Notes: generated by a model not told the origin, from the sequence alone. Counted from the stretch's first letter, positions 42,965-51,451 are shown. The stretch: DNA of 64,000 nt from Sandaracinobacteroides hominis (GCF_016464365.1 NZ_JADCUC010000004.1:62001-126000), one strand, 5' to 3'. Translations and numbers: made by a program.

Positions 42965-43071
42965 GTGCGAATGGAGGTCGGCGGTTCGCCTGACTCTGTC
43001 AAGCGCGGGCACGTAAGCCGACCCGCCCAACCGTGCACCATGCCGTGGAATGCGCCTTCCAAAAACAACGC

Positions 43072-43125
43072 TCAACCTCTCGGTTGACCAAATACCGATG
43101 CCGTGTTATTCAACCTTATGGTTGA
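43072..43125 (+). promoter_or_regulatory. ArsR promoter with two identical operators
   Basis: Two perfect dyads TCAACC-N4-GGTTGA lie at 43072-43087 and 43110-43125, centres 38 bases apart. Between and across them is a near-consensus promoter: -35 TTGACC (43084-43089), 17-base spacer, -10 TATTCA (43107-43112). The first operator overlaps the -35; the second starts in the -10 and covers the start codon ATG 43118. Transcription should begin about at the ATG, so the mRNA may be leaderless. Confidence 0.75.
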
Positions 43126-43447
43126 ACAACGACTCGATGCGACCTTCCTCGCGCTTTCCGACCCGACGCGGCGCGGCATGCTGGCCAATCTGATGCTGGG
43201 CGAGAAATCGGTGGGGGAACTGGCCGCACCCTTCGCCATGAGCTTCGCCGGCGCCTCCAAGCATGTGGGCGTGCTGGCGAAGGCCGGCCTGATCGAACGG
43301 CGCAAGGTGGGGCGACAGCAGCTCTGCCGGCTGCGGGCGGAGCGGCTGAAAGAGGCCGACGACTGGCTGCGCCAGTGGGAGCGGTTCTGGAACACGCGTC
43401 TCGATGGCTTGGAAGCGGCTTTGAAAGAGGAGCAGGACAATGGCTGA
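43118..43447 (+). CDS. ArsR-family transcriptional repressor
   Basis: A 109-residue winged-helix regulator (VEQRLDATFLALSDPTRRGM, LMLGEKSVGELAAPFAMSFA, ASKHVGVLAKAGLIERRKVG). It lacks the cysteine metal sites of classical ArsR and belongs with the ArsR regulators paired with SRPBCC proteins. Its own promoter holds two perfect dyads, so it is probably autoregulated. ATG 43118 lies within the second dyad; a GTG five codons upstream is an alternative. The next gene overlaps its end by eight bases. The inducer is unknown. Confidence 0.9.
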   Translation: MVEQRLDATFLALSDPTRRGMLANLMLGEKSVGELAAPFAMSFAGASKHVGVLAKAGLIERRKVGRQQLCRLRAERLKEADDWLRQWERFWNTRLDGLEAALKEEQDNG

Positions 43448-43982
43448 GTCAGGGACAGCGGATATGGTCACCGAACGCGCGTTGCGTTTCGAACGGCTGC
43501 TGGACGCCCCCGTGGAACGGGTCTGGCAATTCCTAGTCGATCCGGAGCTGCGCGCCCGCTGGTTCATGGGCGGGCCGACCGACGCGCGCGTGGGCGGCGC
43601 GATGACGATGACCATGCAGCATGACAATCTGTCCGACGGCAATGTCGAGGTGCCGGAGCGCTATCGCCCGTATCTGGGCAACCGTTGGGAAGAGCATATC
43701 ACCCGCTGCGAGCCGCCGAAGCTGCTGGCGATCACCTGGGAGAATGGCAAGGCAGGCGAGGTGCTGTTCGAGCTTAGCGAAGCCGGCCCCGGCAAGACAC
43801 GGCTGATCCTGACACACAGCGGCCTGCGCGGCCGGGCCGATGCGCTGAATTTCGGCGGCGGCTGGCATTCGCACCTGGCAGCACTGGAACGGCGTGTACG
43901 CAACGAGCCGGTCCAGGATTTCTGGGCGCTGCACGCAGCCGCCGAGGCAGAGGTCGCCAAAGCGCTGGAAGAAGCGGGGTGA
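43440..43982 (+). CDS. SRPBCC (AHSA1-type) domain protein
   Basis: A 180-residue START-like protein of the SRPBCC superfamily, subgroup Activator-of-Hsp90-ATPase homologue-like. Family features: RFERLLDAPVERVWQFLVDP, RARWFMGG and the C-terminal GGGWHSHLAALERRV, as in ligand-binding bacterial SRPBCC proteins. These bind small hydrophobic ligands; no enzymatic role can be assigned. It is translated with the upstream ArsR regulator (8-base overlap), a common pairing. The pair sits, in opposite orientation, between glpX and recJ, which are commonly adjacent in other alphaproteobacteria. Confidence 0.88.
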   Translation: MAESGTADMVTERALRFERLLDAPVERVWQFLVDPELRARWFMGGPTDARVGGAMTMTMQHDNLSDGNVEVPERYRPYLGNRWEEHITRCEPPKLLAITWENGKAGEVLFELSEAGPGKTRLILTHSGLRGRADALNFGGGWHSHLAALERRVRNEPVQDFWALHAAAEAEVAKALEEAG

Positions 43983-44046
43983 GGATGCCGTTCCACGAGC
44001 TGAAATCGAAGCTGTGCATCCCGCACCCCTCTGCTGCGGGTCGGCC

Positions 44047-45063
44047 TCAGGCCGGATCGCCCCGGCGGTCTCCCTTCACGCGGCGGATGGTGCCGCTGCT
44101 GGCGCGCATGACGACGGATTCGGTGGTGATGCGGCCCGTCTTGTAGCGGCGGACACCTTCCAGCAGGCTGCCGTCGGTCACGCCCGTCGCGGCAAAGATC
44201 ACGTCGCCCTTGGCGAGATCCTCCAGCTGATAGATGCGGTCGAGATCGGTGATGCCGGCGCTGCGGGCGCGCGCTTTTTCGTCTTCGTTGCGGAAGATCA
44301 GCCTGCCCTGGAACTGACCGCCGACACAGCGCAGGGCCGCCGCCGCCAGCACGCCCTCGGGCGCGCCGCCCGAGCCCATGTAGATGTCGATGGTGGTATC
44401 CGGGTTGGAGACGGAGATGACGCCGGCAACGTCGCCGTCGGGGATCAGGTGGATGCCGCAGCCGATGGCGCGCAGCTCCTTGATCAGCGCTTCGTGGCGC
44501 GGACGATCCAGCACGCAGGCGATGATTTCCTCAGGCTTCACGCCCTTGGCCGAAGCCAGCGCACGGACATTCTCCGTCGCCGTCTTCTTCAGGCTCACCA
44601 GTCCTTCGGGATAGCCCGGCCCGATCGCCAGCTTTTCCATATAGGTGTCGGGCGCATGCAGCAGCCCGCCTTCCTCCGCGATGGCAAGAACCGCAAGCGC
44701 GTTCGGCCCGGCCTTGGCGGTGATCGTCGTGCCTTCCAGCGGATCGAGCGCGATGTCGATCTTCGGGCCGGTGCCGATGGCACTGCCGACCTTCTCGCCG
44801 ATGTAGAGCATCGGCGCTTCGTCCCGCTCGCCCTCGCCGATCACCACGGTGCCGTCGAACGCCAGCTTGTTCAGCGCGTCGCGCATCGCCTCCACGGCGG
44901 CGGCGTCAGCCGCCTTCTCGTCGCCGCGACCGATCAGGTGGCTGGCAGCGATGGCCGCATATTCGGTGACGCGCACCATTTCGAGAACGAGAACACGGTC
45001 GAGAACCTGGCTGGGTGTCAAAAGCGAGCGATCGGTCACGGATTGTCCTTTGGGTTCAGCCAT
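44047..45063 (-). CDS. glpX: Class II fructose-1,6-bisphosphatase
   Basis: A 338-residue GlpX-type phosphatase of gluconeogenesis. Metal-binding motifs typical of the family are VIGEGERDEAPMLYIGE and DIALDPLEGTTITAKAG; IYMGSGGAPEGVLAAAAL is a further conserved stretch. The start overlaps the end of hom by eight bases, so translation is coupled. It converts fructose-1,6-bisphosphate to fructose-6-phosphate; some alphaproteobacterial GlpX also hydrolyse sedoheptulose-1,7-bisphosphate. Confidence 0.95.
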   Translation of the reverse strand: MAEPKGQSVTDRSLLTPSQVLDRVLVLEMVRVTEYAAIAASHLIGRGDEKAADAAAVEAMRDALNKLAFDGTVVIGEGERDEAPMLYIGEKVGSAIGTGPKIDIALDPLEGTTITAKAGPNALAVLAIAEEGGLLHAPDTYMEKLAIGPGYPEGLVSLKKTATENVRALASAKGVKPEEIIACVLDRPRHEALIKELRAIGCGIHLIPDGDVAGVISVSNPDTTIDIYMGSGGAPEGVLAAAALRCVGGQFQGRLIFRNEDEKARARSAGITDLDRIYQLEDLAKGDVIFAATGVTDGSLLEGVRRYKTGRITTESVVMRASSGTIRRVKGDRRGDPA

Positions 45064-46357
45064 CCTGGGAAAGGATGGGCATCAAGAGAGGTGTTCCGGT
45101 TGTGACGGGAAGATGTGACATTGCCGAGAGGGCTGCGACAACGGCGCTCTCCCCGGCGCGGTGCGTCAGCATGACGATAAGGGCCGTGCCATCGGCGGCG
45201 CTGGCCGGCTGGATCAGGCTTTCGATGGAAACGCCCGAATCCCGCAGCGCCGCGGTGATGTCGGCTAGCACACCGGGGCGGTCGAGCACATTGAGGCGCA
45301 GGTAGAAATGCCCGCTGCGGCTGTCGGCGCTGGCCGGCGGCAGTTCGGCAAGCGCGGCAGTGGGCATGGCAAAGGCCGGTCCGGCCTCGCCCCGCGCAAC
45401 GTCGATCAGGTCGGCAACGACGGCACTCGCCGTCGGGCCTTCGCCGGCGCCACGCCCTGAGAACAGCAGGCGGCCGACGAAATTCCCCTCCGCCACGACG
45501 GCGTTCAGCGGCCCTTCGATGGCGGCAAGCGGGTGGCTCAGCGGCACCAGCGCCGGCAGCACGCGCTGCATCAGGCTCTCGCCCTCCAGCACGGCCATGC
45601 CCACCAGCCGGATCTTGTAGCCAAGCGCGGCGGCCTGGCGGATGTCAGCCAGGCGGATGTCGCGGATACCGCGCGCTTCCACGGCGCCGAAGTTGGGGCG
45701 CGTGCCAAAGGCAAGGCTGGCAAGGATCGCCAGCTTGTGCGCGGCGTCGATGCCGTCGATGTCGAAGGTGGGATCGGCCTCCGCATAGCCAAGGCGCTGG
45801 GCGTCGGCCAGCACGTCGGCGAACTCCAGCCCCTCCTTCTCCATCCGCGTCAGGATATAGTTGCAGGTGCCGTTCAGGATGCCGAGCACGCTGGAAAGCT
45901 GGTTGGCGGCGGCGCCCTCCCGCAGGCCCTTGATGACGGGAATGCCGCCGGCAACCGCCGCTTCGAACTTCAGCGGCGTGGAGGCCGCCTCCGCCAGCTC
46001 CGCCAGCAGCAGGCCATGGTGCGCCAGCATCGCCTTGTTGGCGGTAACCAGCGGCTTGTGCGCGGCGAGCGCCGCACGGGCGAGCGTCAGCGCCGGGCCG
46101 TCCGAGCCGCCGATCAGCTCGACAACCACGTCCACATCGGCACGGCTCGCCAGCGCACTGGTATCGTCCACCCACTGAAAGCCGGATAGATCCACCCCCC
46201 GGTCGCGCGAACGATCCCGCGCGGAAACGACGGAAACGACGATCGGCCGCCCGGCACGGCGGGCAATGAGCGCAGCATTGGCGTCCAGAAGCTTGATAAC
46301 CCCGGCGCCAACAGTGCCGAGGCCGGCGAGGCCGACTTTGAGGGGTGTGCTGCTCAT
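45056..46357 (-). CDS. hom: Homoserine dehydrogenase
   Basis: A 433-residue enzyme reducing aspartate semialdehyde to homoserine, the branch point to threonine and methionine. The NAD(P)-binding loop VGLAGLGTVGAGVIKLL is at the start; LVTANKAMLAHHG and LNGTCNYILTRMEKEGLEFA contain catalytic and substrate residues. A C-terminal ACT domain (LRLNVLDRPGVLADITAAL) indicates allosteric control, typically by threonine. It is not fused to aspartokinase. It precedes glpX and follows an aminotransferase on the same strand. Confidence 0.95.
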   Translation of the reverse strand: MSSTPLKVGLAGLGTVGAGVIKLLDANAALIARRAGRPIVVSVVSARDRSRDRGVDLSGFQWVDDTSALASRADVDVVVELIGGSDGPALTLARAALAAHKPLVTANKAMLAHHGLLLAELAEAASTPLKFEAAVAGGIPVIKGLREGAAANQLSSVLGILNGTCNYILTRMEKEGLEFADVLADAQRLGYAEADPTFDIDGIDAAHKLAILASLAFGTRPNFGAVEARGIRDIRLADIRQAAALGYKIRLVGMAVLEGESLMQRVLPALVPLSHPLAAIEGPLNAVVAEGNFVGRLLFSGRGAGEGPTASAVVADLIDVARGEAGPAFAMPTAALAELPPASADSRSGHFYLRLNVLDRPGVLADITAALRDSGVSIESLIQPASAADGTALIVMLTHRAGESAVVAALSAMSHLPVTTGTPLLMPILSQDG

Positions 46358-46447
46358 GCGTCAGCGCCTAGCCGGAAAAGCAAGGCGAGGGAAAGAGCCG
46401 CGGTTGGTGAATATGCGCCACAGACCCATCCTCACCCGGCGCGCCGG

Positions 46448-47656
46448 CTAGAAGCTCGCCTGCGTCGGCGTGTTCACCCCCATCGACTGCAGATACTTGC
46501 GCACATTGCGCGCCGCCTGCCGCAGCCGCTGCTCATTCTCCACCATGGCGATGCGGACGAAACCCTCGCCCTCCTCGCCATAGCCGACCCCCGGCGCCAC
46601 CGCGACACCGGCATGGGTCAGCAGCTGCTTGGAAAACTCCAGGCTGCCCAGATGCTGCAAGGCCGGCGGCAGCGGCGCCCAGGCAAACATGGAGGCGCGC
46701 GGCGGCGGGATGTCCCAGCCGGCCCGGCCGAAGCTCTCCACCAGCACGTCGCGGCGCTTGTGATACAGCTGGCGGTTCGCCTCCACGATATCCTGCGGCC
46801 CGTTCAGCGCCGCGCAGGCCGCCGCCTGAATCGGCGTGAAGGCGCCATAATCGAGATAGGATTTCACCCGCGTCATGGCGGCGATCAGCTTCTTGTTGCC
46901 GACTGCAAAGCCGATGCGCCAGCCGGCCATCGAATAGGTCTTCGACAGCGAGGTGAACTCGATGGCCACGTCCTTCGCGCCCTTCACCTGCAGGATCGAA
47001 ACCGTCGGCTTGCCGTCGAAATAGAGCTCGGAATAGGCAAGGTCCGAGAGGATCCACACCTTGTTCTCGCGCGCCCATTCCACCAGCCGCTCATAAAAGG
47101 GCAGCTCCACCGTTTCGGCGGTGGGGTTCGACGGATAGTTCACGACCAGGATCGAAGGCCGCGGCACGGTAAACTTCATCGCCCGGTCGAGGCTCTCGAA
47201 ATAGCGCTCGTCGGGCGTCGTCGGCACCGCGCGGATGGTGGCGCCGGCTATGATGAAGCCAAAGGTATGGATCGGGTAGCTGGGGTTCGGCGCCAGCACC
47301 ACGTCGCCGGGCGCGGTGATCGCGGTGGCAAGGCTGGCAAGGCCCTCCTTCGAACCCATCGTCACCACCACTTCGGTATCGGCATCGACGCCCACGCCAA
47401 ATCGGCGCTGATAGTAATTGGCCTGCGCCTTGCGCAGCCCCGGAATGCCTTTCGAGGCCGAATAGCCATGCGCGTCGGGCTTGGCGGCCACTTCGCACAG
47501 CTTGGCGATGACATGCGGGGGCGGCGGCAGGTCGGGATTGCCCATGCCCAGGTCGATGATGTCCTCGCCGCGTGCCCGTGCCTCTGCCCGCATCGCGTTC
47601 ACTTCGGCGATCACATAGGGCGGCAGGCGGTGCATGCGGTAGAAATCGTCGTGCAT
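46448..47656 (-). CDS. PLP-dependent aminotransferase (AlaC type)
   Basis: A 402-residue class I/II aminotransferase. The start HDDFYRMHRLPPYVIAEVNA, DIIDLGMGNPDLPPPPHVI and the PLP lysine region SLSKTYSMAGWRIGF match the glutamate-pyruvate transaminase AlaC group, which is often annotated as LL-diaminopimelate aminotransferase. Its place upstream of hom fits the aspartate-family pathway, but alanine formation is as likely. ATG 47656 was chosen over the frame's upstream end, which adds 29 residues that overlap an intrinsic terminator. Confidence 0.9.
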   Translation of the reverse strand: MHDDFYRMHRLPPYVIAEVNAMRAEARARGEDIIDLGMGNPDLPPPPHVIAKLCEVAAKPDAHGYSASKGIPGLRKAQANYYQRRFGVGVDADTEVVVTMGSKEGLASLATAITAPGDVVLAPNPSYPIHTFGFIIAGATIRAVPTTPDERYFESLDRAMKFTVPRPSILVVNYPSNPTAETVELPFYERLVEWARENKVWILSDLAYSELYFDGKPTVSILQVKGAKDVAIEFTSLSKTYSMAGWRIGFAVGNKKLIAAMTRVKSYLDYGAFTPIQAAACAALNGPQDIVEANRQLYHKRRDVLVESFGRAGWDIPPPRASMFAWAPLPPALQHLGSLEFSKQLLTHAGVAVAPGVGYGEEGEGFVRIAMVENEQRLRQAARNVRKYLQSMGVNTPTQASF

Positions 47657-47699
47657 CTCATCATTCCAGTTCGGCTTTGCTGTTGCGGCTTTGGCGTCA

Positions 47700-47740
47700 A
47701 AATACAGAAAAGGCGAGCCCGGTCTGTCCCGGGCCCGCCT
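47700..47740 (-). terminator. Intrinsic terminator of the small Cys protein gene
   Basis: On the minus strand: GGCGGGCCCGG - 6 bases - CCGGGCTCGCC, one mismatch, then TTTTCTGTATTTT. It lies about 60 bases behind the stop at 47801 and just upstream of the aminotransferase gene, so it separates the two transcripts. Confidence 0.8.
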
Positions 47741-47800
47741 CAACCTGTCTGGCGCGCAACCCGGGGCATCTCGGCCCCAGGTTGAATCCCAAGGCCGGAC

Positions 47801-48013
47801 TTAGCTTGCTGCCTTGGTAGCGGTGGACTTGCCCTCGCGCTTCAGGTCGGAACGCTGCACGCAGCGATCCTTCACCTTGGCAGAGCAGAAGGGCAGGCCG
47901 GTCTCGGCGCTGACCGGGCCGGCAGGCGCGGCGGGCGCCGCCTGTGCGTTTGCGGAAACTGCGAATACCAGCGCGAGGCCGGCGAATGCCCCCATAGCAA
48001 TCTTGTTCGACAT
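47801..48013 (-). CDS. Small exported two-cysteine protein
   Basis: A 70-residue protein. MSNKIAMGAFAGLALVFAVS with ANAQA is a good signal peptide, leaving a mature peptide of about 46 residues with an Ala/Pro-rich start and two cysteines spaced FCSAKVKDRC, which could form a disulfide. The C-terminus is basic (KREGKSTATKAAS). I do not recognise the family. It has its own strong terminator and stands alone, suggesting an independently regulated, perhaps well-expressed periplasmic protein. Confidence 0.65.
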   Translation of the reverse strand: MSNKIAMGAFAGLALVFAVSANAQAAPAAPAGPVSAETGLPFCSAKVKDRCVQRSDLKREGKSTATKAAS

Positions 48014-48092
48014 GAACTTGCTCCCGTTCGGATTTCCGAGTCTCAAAGGATCGGCGATGAAAGACTAACCGACCCGCGCTGCTTCGCCAAGA

Positions 48093-48130
48093 CATTGTAA
48101 AAAGGGCCGTTGTGAAACGGCCGTGCAATG
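48093..48130. promoter_or_regulatory. Dyad and repeated octamer upstream of phaC
   Basis: GGCCGTT-GTGA-AACGGCC (48105-48122) is flanked by CATTG (48093-48097) and CAATG (48126-48130), making an extended interrupted dyad. The octamer GTGCAATG occurs at 48123-48130 and again at 48153-48160, 20 bases before the phaC start. These are candidate regulator sites; TGC/GCA-rich sites are bound by PhaR-type regulators in other bacteria, but no phaR is in the window. Confidence 0.4.
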
Positions 48131-48179
48131 CTTGTCGGGAAAAGGCCGGTGGTGCAATGATCGGCACCGGAGAGTGAAC

Positions 48180-49964
48180 ATGGCAGACGACAGACCCGCA
48201 GCACCGGACGCAGTGGAACGCTTCGAGCATATGGTCGAAGTGGCCGGCCGGGCGCAGCAGATGATGCTGGAATTCTGGACCCGCGAAGGCACCGGTCCGG
48301 TGGCGGGCACGCCCGCATTCGACGGCCTCTCGCGGATGACCGACCTCTGGGCCGATTGGGCGCGGGCCTTCGCCTCCGCCGATCCGGCCAGGCTCGCCAG
48401 GCTGTCCGGCGACTATTGGACCGACGCACTGATGCTGTGGTCGGGGATGATGGCGCCCGGGCAGAAACCCGCCGAGCCGGTGAAGGACAAGCGATTCCAG
48501 GGGGATGCATGGAGCGAGGCGCCGGTCTTCGACCTCGTCCGCCGCAGCTATCTGCTGGCCAGCCGCTATGTGATGGAGGCAGTGGGCAGCTTTCAGGGGC
48601 TCCCCCCGGAGGAACAGCGCAAGCTCGATTTCCAGGCGAAGCAGTTCGTCGACGCGATGAGCCCGGCGAACTTCGCGGCGCTCAATCCGGAGGTTCTGGC
48701 AGAGGCGCAGGCGACCGGCGGCGAAAGCCTGCTGGCCGGGCTTTCCAACATGCTGGCCGACCTGAAGCGCGGCAAGCTGACGATGACCGACGAAAAGGCC
48801 TTCACCGTCGGCGGCAATGTCGCCGCGACCGAGGGCAAGGTGGTGTGGGAAGGGCGGCTGTTCCAGCTTCTCCAATATGCGCCCACCACGCCGCAGGTGT
48901 TCGAGACCCCGCTGCTGATCTTCCCGCCGTGGATCAACAAATTCTACATCCTCGACCTCACGCCGCAGAAAAGTTTCATCCGCTGGGCGGTGGAGCAGGG
49001 GCTGACCGTGTTCGTCGTCAGCTGGGCACAGGGATCGGAGGCGCTGAAGGACGCCGGCCTCGACACCTATGCGCTGGAAGGCCAGTTGCAGGCGATCGAT
49101 CTGGTGCTGCAGGCAACTGGGGCGAAATCGACGCATGTGATCGGCTATTGCGTGGCCGGCACCATACTGTCGGCGACACTCGCCTACATGCAGGCAACGG
49201 GTCAGGCGGAAAAGGTGAAGACCGCAACCTTCTTCACCGCGCAGGTCGATTTCGAGGATGCGGGCGAGCTCCTGAACTTCATCGACGGGCCGACGCCGGA
49301 AACCATAGGCCAGCTGTCCGAGGGCAAGGGCTATCTCGACGGCCGCTATCTGGCGACCACCTTCAACATGCTCCGCCCCACCGACCTGATGTGGAACTAT
49401 GTCGTCAACAACTATCTGAAGGGGAAGGATTATGTCCCCTTCGACCTGCTCTACTGGAACAGCGATCCGACCAATGTGCCGGGGCGCTTCATGCAGGAAT
49501 ATGTGGGCGGCATGTACAGCAGGAACCTGCTGGTGCAGCCGGGCGGCATCCATATCGGGGGCGTGCCGATCGACCTCTCCACCGTGCAGACGCCGGCCTA
49601 TGTGCAGGCCGGGCGCGACGATCATATCGCCCCCGCCATCAGCTGCTTCAAGCTGACAAAGGCCTTTTCCGGGCCGCAGCGCTTCATGCTGGCGGGATCG
49701 GGGCATATCGCCGGCGTGGTAAACCCGCCGTCGGCAAAGAAATATCAGTATTGGGTGCTGCCCGAGGGTGAGAAGACGCCTGCGACGCTGGAGGAATTCC
49801 GCGAGAAGGCAACCGAGACTCCGGGCAGCTGGTGGCCGGACTGGATCCAGTGGCTCGCCCCGCAGTCGGGCGAAAAGGTGAAGGCGCGCGTGCCCGGCAA
49901 GGCGAAGGGCTTTGCCGCCATCGAGGCGGCGCCGGGCCGCTATGTGCAGGAGCGGATTGCCTGA
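48180..49964 (+). CDS. phaC: Class I poly(R)-hydroxyalkanoate synthase
   Basis: A 594-residue PHA synthase that polymerises hydroxyacyl-CoA into storage granules. The N-terminal domain (FDGLSRMTDLWADWARAFAS) is followed by the catalytic alpha/beta-hydrolase: the lipase-like box GYCVAGTILSATLAY carries the nucleophilic cysteine, VPGRFMQEY and AGRDDHIAPA contain the aspartate region, and AGSGHIAGVVNPP the histidine. Length and arrangement fit class I (single subunit). ATG 48180 follows GGAGAG. phaA, phaB, phaR and phasin genes are not nearby. Confidence 0.95.
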   Translation: MADDRPAAPDAVERFEHMVEVAGRAQQMMLEFWTREGTGPVAGTPAFDGLSRMTDLWADWARAFASADPARLARLSGDYWTDALMLWSGMMAPGQKPAEPVKDKRFQGDAWSEAPVFDLVRRSYLLASRYVMEAVGSFQGLPPEEQRKLDFQAKQFVDAMSPANFAALNPEVLAEAQATGGESLLAGLSNMLADLKRGKLTMTDEKAFTVGGNVAATEGKVVWEGRLFQLLQYAPTTPQVFETPLLIFPPWINKFYILDLTPQKSFIRWAVEQGLTVFVVSWAQGSEALKDAGLDTYALEGQLQAIDLVLQATGAKSTHVIGYCVAGTILSATLAYMQATGQAEKVKTATFFTAQVDFEDAGELLNFIDGPTPETIGQLSEGKGYLDGRYLATTFNMLRPTDLMWNYVVNNYLKGKDYVPFDLLYWNSDPTNVPGRFMQEYVGGMYSRNLLVQPGGIHIGGVPIDLSTVQTPAYVQAGRDDHIAPAISCFKLTKAFSGPQRFMLAGSGHIAGVVNPPSAKKYQYWVLPEGEKTPATLEEFREKATETPGSWWPDWIQWLAPQSGEKVKARVPGKAKGFAAIEAAPGRYVQERIA

Positions 49965-50178
49965 GTGGCAGGCCGGCGGCCCCTGTCGCGCCATACTGAA
50001 GCTTGAAGGGCAGCGCCGGATGCTGTTGTGCGAAATCGAGCCGGCGGTCTTTTCGCCGTGCGTCTGGGGGAAGAGCGTGAGCCTGTTCGTGGCGCTGGAG
50101 GGGATCGAGGCCGAACGGCCGGCAGAGCGGGTGCGCCACAGCTGGCGGCAGGTTGCGCCCGGGCGGTTGCAGGGATGA
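49957..50178 (+). CDS. Possible small protein between phaC and murI
   Basis: A 73-codon frame begins at TTG 49957, six bases behind AGGAG and overlapping the phaC stop, and ends overlapping the murI ATG by four bases. The product has a plausible coding pattern (AILKLEGQRRMLLCEIEPAV, then FSPCVWGKSVSLFVALEGIE) and two cysteines, but I recognise no family. The tight fit between two real genes argues for translation; the rare start codon and lack of known relatives argue for caution. Confidence 0.45.
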   Translation: MPEWQAGGPCRAILKLEGQRRMLLCEIEPAVFSPCVWGKSVSLFVALEGIEAERPAERVRHSWRQVAPGRLQG

Positions 50179-50966
50179 GCGGACCGATCCTGTTCCTCGA
50201 TTCCGGCGTCGGCGGGCTGTCGGTGCTGCGCGCGGTGGCGGAGCGGCTGCCGGATGCGCCGCTCGTCTATTGCGCCGATTCCGCCGGGTTTCCCTATGGC
50301 ACCAAGGGCGAGGCGGAGGTCTCCGCCCGCGTCGCCGGGCTGCTGGGGCGACTGACCGAGCGGCTGCAGCCGTCGCTGGTGGTGATCGCCTGCAACACCG
50401 CCTCTACCATCGCGCTGGGCTATGTCCGCCCGGTCCTGCCGGTTGCGGTGGTGGGAACTGTCCCGGCCATCAAGCCCGCGGCAGAAACCAGCGTCTCGCG
50501 GGTGATCGGCGTGCTGGGCACAGAGGCGACCGTGCGCCAGCCCTATGTAGCGGAGCTGTCGGCGCGCTTTGCCGGCGATTGCCGGGTGCTGAAGCACGGC
50601 TCGGCGGCGCTGGTCGAGGCGGCGGAGGCAAAGCTGCGCGGCGAAGTCGTCGACTCCTCCGTCTATCGCGGGGCGCTGGAAGGCCTCCTTGCCCAGCCCG
50701 GCGGCGACAGGATGGACGTGGTGGTGCTCGCCTGCACCCATTTCCCGCTGGTCGCCGAAGAACTGGCGGCCGTCGCCCCCCGCCCGCTGCGCTTCGTCGA
50801 TGGCGCGGCCGGAATCGCCCGCCGCTGCGCGCATCTGCTGGAAGGAAGAAACTGGCCGGGCGCCAGGGCCGAGGGCATCGCCATCTTCACTGGTGGAATT
50901 GCGGGTGGCGCGGCGCTGCGGCCGGCGCTTCAGGGGTTCGGATTGCAACGCGTAGAGGATTTTTGA
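50175..50966 (+). CDS. murI: Glutamate racemase
   Basis: A 263-residue cofactor-independent racemase that makes D-glutamate for peptidoglycan. The two catalytic cysteines are in VVIACNTASTIA and VVLACTHFPLV; the N-terminal LFLDSGVGGLSVLRAV is the usual phosphate-loop-like motif. The start overlaps the small upstream frame by four bases. Twelve bases separate it from the thioesterase gene, so the two are co-transcribed. Confidence 0.95.
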   Translation: MSGPILFLDSGVGGLSVLRAVAERLPDAPLVYCADSAGFPYGTKGEAEVSARVAGLLGRLTERLQPSLVVIACNTASTIALGYVRPVLPVAVVGTVPAIKPAAETSVSRVIGVLGTEATVRQPYVAELSARFAGDCRVLKHGSAALVEAAEAKLRGEVVDSSVYRGALEGLLAQPGGDRMDVVVLACTHFPLVAEELAAVAPRPLRFVDGAAGIARRCAHLLEGRNWPGARAEGIAIFTGGIAGGAALRPALQGFGLQRVEDF

Positions 50967-50978
50967 GAGGATTTCTGA

Positions 50979-51434
50979 ATGGCGGACGATGCCGAACTGC
51001 TGGAGCGGATGCGGGCCAAGCGGGCGCCGACGCAGGCGTTGCTGGGCCTCGAGCTGGAGCATCTCGACAGCGAGGCCGGGAAGACCCGCTTCCGCATGCT
51101 GGTGACCGAACAGTTCTGCAACCCGATGGGCAGCCTGCAGGGCGGCATCGTGACGACGGCGCTGGACGATGCCTCCGCCACCGCCGTCATCGTCAAGGCC
51201 GGCCGCCGCGTCGGCGTCCCCACCATCGAGTTCAAGGTCAGCTTCTTCGGCCCCGCCCGCGTCGGCCAGACGGTCTGGTTCGAAGGCCGCGTGCTGAAAC
51301 TCGGCCGCACCGTCAGCTTTGCCGAGGCCGACATGGTCGACGAAAAGGGCAAGCTGCTGGCCCGCCTCACCACCAGCTGCATGGTCGTCGATGTGGACGG
51401 GCCGGGCCTGTTCGTGGAAAAGGCGCCAGCTTAA
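50979..51434 (+). CDS. PaaI/hotdog-fold thioesterase
   Basis: A 151-residue hotdog-fold acyl-CoA thioesterase of the PaaI type. The family region around FCNPMGSLQGGIVTTALDDA (with the catalytic aspartate) and PTIEFKVSFFGPARVGQTVW is clear. It probably hydrolyses an aryl- or short-chain acyl-CoA. Its neighbours downstream are a cupin remnant and an enoyl-CoA hydratase/hydrolase gene, consistent with acyl-CoA metabolism. Confidence 0.9.
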   Translation: MADDAELLERMRAKRAPTQALLGLELEHLDSEAGKTRFRMLVTEQFCNPMGSLQGGIVTTALDDASATAVIVKAGRRVGVPTIEFKVSFFGPARVGQTVWFEGRVLKLGRTVSFAEADMVDEKGKLLARLTTSCMVVDVDGPGLFVEKAPA

Positions 51435-51451
51435 ACCCCCGGGAGGCAGCG

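Noticed and set aside
47697-51062. A 1121-codon minus-strand open frame opposite phaC and murI
   Set aside because: It spans an intrinsic terminator and several real genes on both strands; its composition is typical of an antisense frame in GC-rich DNA.
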